In this document: positions 7,755 to 11,731 of the stretch, one piece after another
Numbering within the stretch: the first letter of the stretch is position 1
Layout of the letters: every line of letters begins with the position of its first letter
Origin: VRUE01 sp036403515
GTDB taxonomy: Bacteria; Actinomycetota; Thermoleophilia; Solirubrobacterales; 70-9
Reading direction: 5' to 3'
NCBI GenBank assembly: GCA_036403515.1
Contig: DASWQV010000090.1
Location: 1 to 11,731, forward strand
DNA length: 11,731 nt
Program-made: the position numbers and the translations under genes
The notes under the pieces: generated by a model
The model's database searches: none
Told to the model about the DNA's origin: nothing
What the model saw: the letters and a program-made list of their open reading frames with translations, nothing else

Positions 7755-8570
7755 ATGAGCGACGCGGTGGATCTGGAGGCGGTTCGGCAAGCGCAGCAGC
7801 GGGCCTGGTCGGAGGGCGACTTCGCGATGGTCGCCGGAATGGTCGAGATGGTGGCCGAGGAGCTGGTCGAAGCGGTCGAGATCGTGCCCGACGAGCGGGT
7901 GCTCGACGTCGCCTGCGGCAGCGGCAACGGCGCCCTTGCCGCGGCGCGACGAGCCTGGGGCAACACGGTCGGCGTCGACTTCGTGCCGGCCCTGCTCGAG
8001 CGCGGGCGGGAGCGCGCCGTCGCAGAGCGGCTAGAGGTCGAGTTCGTCGAGGGCGATGCCGCCGAGCTTCCCTTCGGCGAGGGCCAGTTCGACGTCGTGA
8101 TCTCGATCTTCGGCGCGATGTTCGCCCCCGAACACGAGAAGACCGCGGCTGAGCTGCTCCGCGTCTGCAAGCCCGGCGGCCGGATCGGGATGGCCAACTG
8201 GGTTCCCGACGGCGGCGTCGGCAAGATGTTCATGACGATCGCCAAGCACGCGCCACCGCCGCCGGGTGTCGTCCCGCCGCTGCTCTGGGGCACCGAGGAT
8301 CACCTGCGCGAGGTATTCGGCGACGCGATCACAGACCTGCGGGTCGAGCGCCGCAAGTCGCGGCAGACCTTCCGCTCCGCGGATCACTTCCTCGACTTCT
8401 TCCGAACCTATTTCGGGCCCACCAAGGTGGCCTACGAACGAGTGGGGCCGGAGGGCGAGGCCGCGCTCACCGCGGACATGAAGGCCTACCTCGACGAATA
8501 CAACAAGGGAGGCGACAGGGCGCTGGTGCTCGAACCCGAGTACCTGCAGGTGATCGCGACGCGCGGCTAA
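7755..8570 (+). CDS. Class I SAM-dependent methyltransferase
   Basis: A 271-residue methyltransferase of the UbiE/Methyltransf_11 type. The SAM-binding motif I is VLDVACGSGNGALAAARR (about residues 49-66), followed by the acidic end of strand 2 (VGVDFVPALLERGRERA). Motif II/III region is VEFVEGDAAELPFGEGQFDVVISIFGAMFAPEHEKTAAELLRVCKPGGRIGMANW. The C-terminal third (FRSADHFLDFFRTYFGP...) resembles small-molecule methyltransferases of actinobacteria. The substrate cannot be told from sequence. The start is set by the strong ribosome binding site. It stands alone, divergent from pfkA, and its stop overlaps by three bases the stop of a predicted small membrane protein gene on the other strand. 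Confidence 0.88.
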   Translation: MSDAVDLEAVRQAQQRAWSEGDFAMVAGMVEMVAEELVEAVEIVPDERVLDVACGSGNGALAAARRAWGNTVGVDFVPALLERGRERAVAERLEVEFVEGDAAELPFGEGQFDVVISIFGAMFAPEHEKTAAELLRVCKPGGRIGMANWVPDGGVGKMFMTIAKHAPPPPGVVPPLLWGTEDHLREVFGDAITDLRVERRKSRQTFRSADHFLDFFRTYFGPTKVAYERVGPEGEAALTADMKAYLDEYNKGGDRALVLEPEYLQVIATRG

Positions 8571-8725
8571 GGGGCCAAGCGATCGGGCCGGAAGACCCGG
8601 ATCGTGGCGCCGATCGCGAGGATGCCGAAGAAGATCACGCCGGCGACGCCGCCGCCCTGACCGAGCACGGCGTAGGCGACGGTCGTCGTCGCCAGGGCGA
8701 GGAAGAGAGTGATGACCATTCCCAT
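8567..8725 (-). CDS. Small two-helix membrane protein (52 aa)
   Basis: A 52-residue frame on the minus strand, 39 bp downstream of the trpA stop. The protein has two hydrophobic segments, MGMVITLFLALATTTVAYAV and VAGVIFFGILAIGATI, separated by LGQGGG, and ends with the basic tail RVFRPDRLAP. This pattern is strongly membrane-like and unlike the Arg/Pro/Ser-rich translations of shadow frames. An in-frame stop lies just upstream, so the start is the ATG at 8723-8725 or the ATG at 8717-8719. An AGGA sits about 12 bases before the first. I do not recognise the family. Co-transcription with trpA is plausible, but a role in tryptophan metabolism is not shown. It is not the longer TIGR02234 'Trp-associated membrane protein'. 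Confidence 0.55.
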   Translation of the reverse strand: MGMVITLFLALATTTVAYAVLGQGGGVAGVIFFGILAIGATIRVFRPDRLAP

Positions 8726-8764
8726 GCGGCGGGCATCCTATCCGGCCGGCCGGTTGAGGCGGCT

Positions 8765-9679
8765 TTACGTGCCTGCGAGGGCGGTGCGCGTCTCGCGCAG
8801 GAAGGAGCCGACCGCATCAGCCGCCGCATCGGGAGCCCCTGGCTCTCCGGCGGCGCGGACCAGGCGGCTACCGATGATCACGCCATCGGCCAGCTCGCCG
8901 ACCTGAGCGGCCTGAGCAGGCGTGCCGATGCCGAAGCCAACCGCGACCGGCACCTCCGCCTCGGCCTTGGTCGCCCTGACCAGCTCGGCGAGCTGAGCCG
9001 GCACGCCCTCGCGCTCCCCGGTCGTCCCCACCGTCGAGACGAGGTATACGAAACCCTGGGCGACGGCGCAGATCTGGGCGCGGCGCTCAGGTGGTGTGGT
9101 CGGCGAGATGAGGGGAACCAGCGCCAGGCCGAGCTCGGCGAATGCCGCCCGTACCGGCTCGGCCTCCTCGAGCGGCAGGTCGGGAACGATCGCTCCGGCC
9201 GCGCCGGCGGCAACGGCACGGCGCGCGAACTCCGGGATCCCGCCGTGCGCAAGCACCATGTTGGCGTAGACCATGAAGACGACAGGGACCCGGTCAGAGA
9301 TCGCCTCACAAAGCTCGAAGGCCGTCTCCAGCGTTGCCCCGGCCTCGAGCGCAGCCGTGGCGGCAGCATGAATCGTCGGCCCATCGGCCAGCGGATCCGA
9401 AAAAGGAACCCCAAGCTCGACCAGATCGGCGCCGTTGTCCGCATAGACCTCAGCCACCGCCCGCGACGTCTCCAGGTCGGGATAGCCGGCCATCATGTAC
9501 GGCATCAAGGCCGCCCGCTCCTCGTCTTTCGCCCCCTGGAACGCCGTGGCAATTCGCGCGGCTCCAGAAGATTTCGTCAGCCTGGAGCCCAGGGGGTCGC
9601 TCGACGGAGCCTCCCCGCTGTTGCTCCGGCGAATGACCCCCTGGGCTCCGCGCTCCCCGCTATCCCCCTGAGAAGTCAT
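8765..9679 (-). CDS. trpA: Tryptophan synthase alpha chain with N-terminal extension
   Basis: TrpA, 304 residues from the ATG at 9679, cleaves indole-3-glycerol phosphate to indole, which is channelled to TrpB. Catalytic Glu88 (DLVELG) and Asp99 (FSDPLADG) match E. coli Glu49 and Asp60 with the same spacing, so this protein carries about 39 extra N-terminal residues. The loop YLVSTVGTTG and the phosphate-binding VAVGFGIGTP and GVIIGSRLV segments are present. The ATG at 9679 is chosen for a GGAGG seven bases upstream; a TTG at 9715 would add 12 residues. Residues 11-32 are encoded by a 66-nt hairpin. No ATG, GTG or TTG lies between the hairpin and helix 0 (ARIATAFQGAKDEERAAL), so the extension is probably translated unless a rare CTG or ATT is used. 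The gene lies 84 bp after trpB, in the same frame. Confidence 0.93.
   Translation of the reverse strand: MTSQGDSGERGAQGVIRRSNSGEAPSSDPLGSRLTKSSGAARIATAFQGAKDEERAALMPYMMAGYPDLETSRAVAEVYADNGADLVELGVPFSDPLADGPTIHAAATAALEAGATLETAFELCEAISDRVPVVFMVYANMVLAHGGIPEFARRAVAAGAAGAIVPDLPLEEAEPVRAAFAELGLALVPLISPTTPPERRAQICAVAQGFVYLVSTVGTTGEREGVPAQLAELVRATKAEAEVPVAVGFGIGTPAQAAQVGELADGVIIGSRLVRAAGEPGAPDAAADAVGSFLRETRTALAGT
9584..9649 (-). repeat. In-frame palindrome within the 5' end of trpA
   Basis: GGAGCCCAGGGGGTC (9584-9598) is the exact reverse complement of 9635-9649. The pairing continues imperfectly inward (CGGAGC 9605-9610 with GCTCCG 9623-9628). Arms plus interior total 66 nt, exactly 22 codons in trpA phase, encoding the segment from GAQGVIRRSN to DPLGS. 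The architecture resembles copies 1-3: variable long arms around a short stemmed core. The core sequence is related at best loosely; AGGCTCC and GAGCG are shared with copy 3. Confidence 0.8.
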
Positions 9680-9686
9680 CGCCTTG

Positions 9687-9691
9687 CCTCC
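9687..9691 (-). promoter_or_regulatory. Ribosome binding site deciding the trpA start
   Basis: GGAGG on the minus strand, seven bases before the ATG at 9679. It supports that ATG over the upstream TTG at 9715 and places initiation upstream of the trpA hairpin. Confidence 0.7.
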
Positions 9692-9763
9692 GCCAGCCTC
9701 GGTGAGCTCTTCCAAACGCGACAGGTCGCGCAGCTGGTCCTCGGCCGTGGTCGCTTTGAAGAG

Positions 9764-10951
9764 TCATCCCCGTGCTCCCTTGCCAACACTCTGCCGCTCC
9801 AAAACCTCGGCAAGGTCCTTGTCCCCGCGCCCCGAGAGGCACACAACGTCGTAACCATCGCTCTCGCCGCCATTCTCCAACAGCCAGGCGATCGCGTGCG
9901 ACGACTCCAGCGCAGGAATGATTCCCTCCAGCCGGCATAGCTCGGCGAATGCCGCCAGTGCCTGAGCGTCGGTAACCGAGAAGTAGCTCGCCCGGCCGCT
10001 GTCGCGCAGGAAGGCGTGCTCGGGCCCCACACCCGGGTAGTCCAGGCCGGCGGAAATCGAGTGTGCCTCGAGGATCTGGCCCTCCTCGTCGGCAATCACC
10101 GAGGAGAGCGAGCCGTGCAGGACGCCGGTGGCGCCGGCGCCGAGCGAGGCGCCGTGGCGGCCCGTGTCGAGCCCCTCACCGGCTGCCTCGACGCCGATCA
10201 ACTCCACTCCGGTGTCCTCGACGAATGGTGTGAAGATGCCGATCGAATTCGAGCCACCGCCAACGCAGGCGATCACCCGGGCCGGCAGCGCACCCTCGGC
10301 GGCAAGCGCCTGCTCACGCGCCTCTTCGCCGATCACCCGCTGCAGGTCGCGGACCAGGGCCGGGAAAGGGGCCGGGCCGACCGCGGAGCCGATCACGTAG
10401 TGGGTGGTCTCGACGTTGGCGACCCAGTCGCGGATCGCGGCGCTGACCGCCTCCTTCAAGGTCCGTGCGCCCGCCTCGACCGGGACGACCTCGGCGCCGA
10501 GCAGGCCCATGCGCTCGACGTTGGGTCGCTGGCGGCGGATGTCCTCGGAACCCATGTAGACGACGCACTCGAGGCCGAAGAGGGCGCAGGCGGTCGCCGT
10601 TGCGACACCGTGCTGCCCGGCGCCGGTCTCGGCGATGACCCGTGGCTTGCCCATCCGCTCGGCGAGCAGCGCCTGGCCGATCGCGTTGTTGATCTTGTGG
10701 GCGCCGGTGTGAGCGAGGTCCTCGCGCTTCAGGTAGACCCGGCGGGCGGCGCGAGCGGAAAGACGGTCGGCCAGGTAGAGCGGCGTCGGACGGCCGATGA
10801 AGTCGCGGTGGAGGAGGCGCAGGCGCTCGTTGAAGGCGGGATCCTCGCGTGCCTCCGCCCAGGCCTCGGTCAGCTCGTCGAGGGCGGCGATCAACGTCTC
10901 CGGCACATAGCGCCCCCCGTAGGGGCCGAACCGCTGCTCGATCGCGCTCAT
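9764..10951 (-). CDS. trpB: Tryptophan synthase beta chain
   Basis: TrpB, 395 residues, condenses indole with serine using pyridoxal phosphate, in an alpha2-beta2 complex with TrpA. The Schiff-base lysine is Lys86 in HTGAHKINN. AETGAGQHG carries the catalytic Glu (108), and GGGSNS (231-236) binds the cofactor phosphate. SISAGLDYPGVGPEH marks the usual TrpB1 type that pairs with TrpA, and SGRGDKD closes the active site near the C-terminus. Length is typical. The ATG (10949-10951) overlaps the trpF stop as ATGA, which implies translational coupling. The stop is TGA at 9764-9766, and the frame then stays open into trpA. Confidence 0.97.
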   Translation of the reverse strand: MSAIEQRFGPYGGRYVPETLIAALDELTEAWAEAREDPAFNERLRLLHRDFIGRPTPLYLADRLSARAARRVYLKREDLAHTGAHKINNAIGQALLAERMGKPRVIAETGAGQHGVATATACALFGLECVVYMGSEDIRRQRPNVERMGLLGAEVVPVEAGARTLKEAVSAAIRDWVANVETTHYVIGSAVGPAPFPALVRDLQRVIGEEAREQALAAEGALPARVIACVGGGSNSIGIFTPFVEDTGVELIGVEAAGEGLDTGRHGASLGAGATGVLHGSLSSVIADEEGQILEAHSISAGLDYPGVGPEHAFLRDSGRASYFSVTDAQALAAFAELCRLEGIIPALESSHAIAWLLENGGESDGYDVVCLSGRGDKDLAEVLERQSVGKGARG

Positions 10952-11583
10952 CCGGTCGGGACGCTAGCGGCCTTGGCGGCATCGAAGAACGCCGCCATCG
11001 CCGCGTGGTCCTTGCGTCCGGGCTCGGCCTCCACCCCACTTGCCACGTCGACCGCGAATGGGCGCGTCACCTCGATCGCTTCGGCGACGTTCTCGGGCCG
11101 CAGCCCGCCGGCGACGATCGCCGGGACCTCCGAACGGCGCTCGCACAGCAGGTTCCAATCGAAGCTCTCGCCGGTGCCACCCCAGAGGCCCTTGCCGCGC
11201 CGGTCGAAGAGATGGAAGTCGGTGCGAAACACCTCGGCGCCGTGCACCTCCGCGCCGCTCGCGACATGGATCGCCTTGGCCACCTTGACCCCGGTCCGCC
11301 GCGCCACCTCGGCGCAGAACTGCGGCCCCTCCGCCCCGTTCAGCTGCACCATCGTCAAGCCAGCCCCCTCGACAGCCTTCGCGACGTCCTCCAGCTCAGG
11401 ATTGACGAAGACCCCAACGACCTCGCACTTGCGCCGAAAAGCTGCACAAATAGCGGCAGCTTCGCCAGGCGGACAAGCCCGCGGACTCTTGTCGTAATAG
11501 ATCAGCCCAATAGCCCAAGCCCCAAGCAGCACCGCCTCGGCAGCATCGTCCAGGTTGGTGATCCCACAAATCTTGACACGCAT
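10948..11583 (-). CDS. trpF: Phosphoribosylanthranilate isomerase
   Basis: TrpF, 211 residues, isomerises N-(5'-phosphoribosyl)anthranilate to CdRP, two steps before tryptophan synthase. The TIM-barrel signatures are clear: MRVKICGITN with the catalytic Cys6, VGVFVN, MVQLNG, the catalytic Asp127 region FHLFDRRGKGLWGGTGESFDW, VAGGLRPENV and VDVASGVE. The ATG at 11581-11583 is chosen because KICGIT lies right at the N-terminus in the family; a GTG 33 bases upstream would add a Pro-rich stretch. No good Shine-Dalgarno is visible. It heads the trpF-trpB-trpA cluster; trpC, trpD and trpE are not in the window. Confidence 0.96.
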   Translation of the reverse strand: MRVKICGITNLDDAAEAVLLGAWAIGLIYYDKSPRACPPGEAAAICAAFRRKCEVVGVFVNPELEDVAKAVEGAGLTMVQLNGAEGPQFCAEVARRTGVKVAKAIHVASGAEVHGAEVFRTDFHLFDRRGKGLWGGTGESFDWNLLCERRSEVPAIVAGGLRPENVAEAIEVTRPFAVDVASGVEAEPGRKDHAAMAAFFDAAKAASVPTG

Positions 11584-11677
11584 AAGCCCAGGGTACGGGA
11601 GCCTGGCTGGCGGCACCCAGGCAACCGCTTCCGCCGCGGAAGATCATCGACCTAAGGAATCTCCAGCGAATCAGGAA
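11584..11677 (-). promoter_or_regulatory. trpF upstream region with a 15-bp dyad
   Basis: This leader between trpF and element copy 3 contains CTTCCGC-C-GCGGAAG at 11628-11642, a dyad with perfect 7-bp arms. Nearer the start are GCCTGG and CCAGGC at 11611-11622 that could form a weak hairpin. Either could be an operator or part of an mRNA leader. No Trp-rich leader peptide was found, so classical attenuation is not supported. A promoter is expected here, but no convincing -35/-10 pair stood out. Confidence 0.3.
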
Positions 11678-11731
11678 GAGCGGCCGGGTGGCACTTCCCA
11701 AAACACTCCAGCGAGGCTCCTGCCGAGCGTT
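11678..11731 (-). repeat. Palindromic element, copy 3 (cut by right edge)
   Basis: Shares CCCAAAACACTC (11697-11708) and CCTGCCG (11719-11725) with copy 2 in the same orientation, with a diverged inner stem between. The visible arm, from 11678, has a different sequence from copies 1 and 2 but ends in the same CTCTTC (minus strand) as copy 1. The partner arm lies beyond the window. It sits about 95 bp upstream of trpF. Confidence 0.7.

Noticed and set aside
8742..8753. CCGGCCGGCCGG self-complementary run after trpA as a terminator
   Set aside because: It is a 12-base tandem of CCGG with no room for a loop and no T-tract; it is too simple to call in GC-rich DNA.
10016..11497. Plus-strand 493-codon open frame opposite trpB and trpF
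   Set aside because: It is a shadow of strongly conserved trpB and trpF; the translation is Arg/Gly/Asp-rich with no recognisable domain. Long antisense frames are expected at this GC content.
11584..11731. Classical trp attenuator with a Trp-rich leader peptide
   Set aside because: No short frame with tandem TGG codons plus terminator and antiterminator stems could be found upstream of trpF.

Overview
The window is high-GC DNA with dense genes on both strands. The gene set suggests a high-GC Gram-positive lineage, and I would guess Thermoleophilia/Solirubrobacterales. The clues are an ACT-domain NAD malic enzyme, a group-III phosphofructokinase with PPi-type residues, an AbiEi-N/DUF559 protein, U-less hairpins, and GTG/TTG starts. 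The taxonomic placement is inference; no rRNA or other marker gene is present.

Layout. From the left edge, three minus-strand genes read leftward: a secreted CotH-kinase-family protein (1667-3298), an AbiEi-N + DUF559 protein whose reading frame is broken near 1262 (789-1627), and the 5' end of polA or a stand-alone 5'-3' exonuclease (1-779). Diverging from CotH is a plus-strand pair: ACT-domain malic enzyme (3422-4882), directly abutted by a TIGR01777/YfcH-type epimerase (4883-5788). A short lipoprotein gene (5925-6386, minus) follows, then a probable PPi-dependent phosphofructokinase (6540-7568, minus). A class I methyltransferase (7755-8570, plus) diverges from pfkA. The right third is a minus-strand tryptophan cluster, trpF-trpB-trpA, followed by a predicted 52-aa two-helix membrane protein. 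trpF and trpB overlap by ATGA.

Most unusual content: long perfect or near-perfect palindromes. An 83-bp element occurs twice in inverted orientation (5841-5923 and 6394-6476) and flanks the lipoprotein gene. The core is nearly identical in both. The outer arms differ in sequence, but five of the differences are exact compensatory base-pair changes. A third copy is cut by the right edge upstream of trpF. A hairpin of similar design, exactly 66 nt (22 codons), lies in frame inside the 5' end of trpA and encodes part of an N-terminal extension not found in ordinary TrpA. A further palindrome with 15-bp perfect arms spans 107 bp between pfkA and the methyltransferase gene. Together they look like a dispersed, genome-specific family of palindromic elements, partly compatible with coding, with possible roles as U-less terminators or leader structures. 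They are the best candidate here for something undescribed.

The metabolic genes are otherwise conventional: glycolysis (pfkA), malate/pyruvate interconversion (malic enzyme) and the last steps of tryptophan synthesis (trpFBA). No tRNA, rRNA, CRISPR array, insertion sequence or phage gene was seen. No gene-free stretch exceeds 300 bp.
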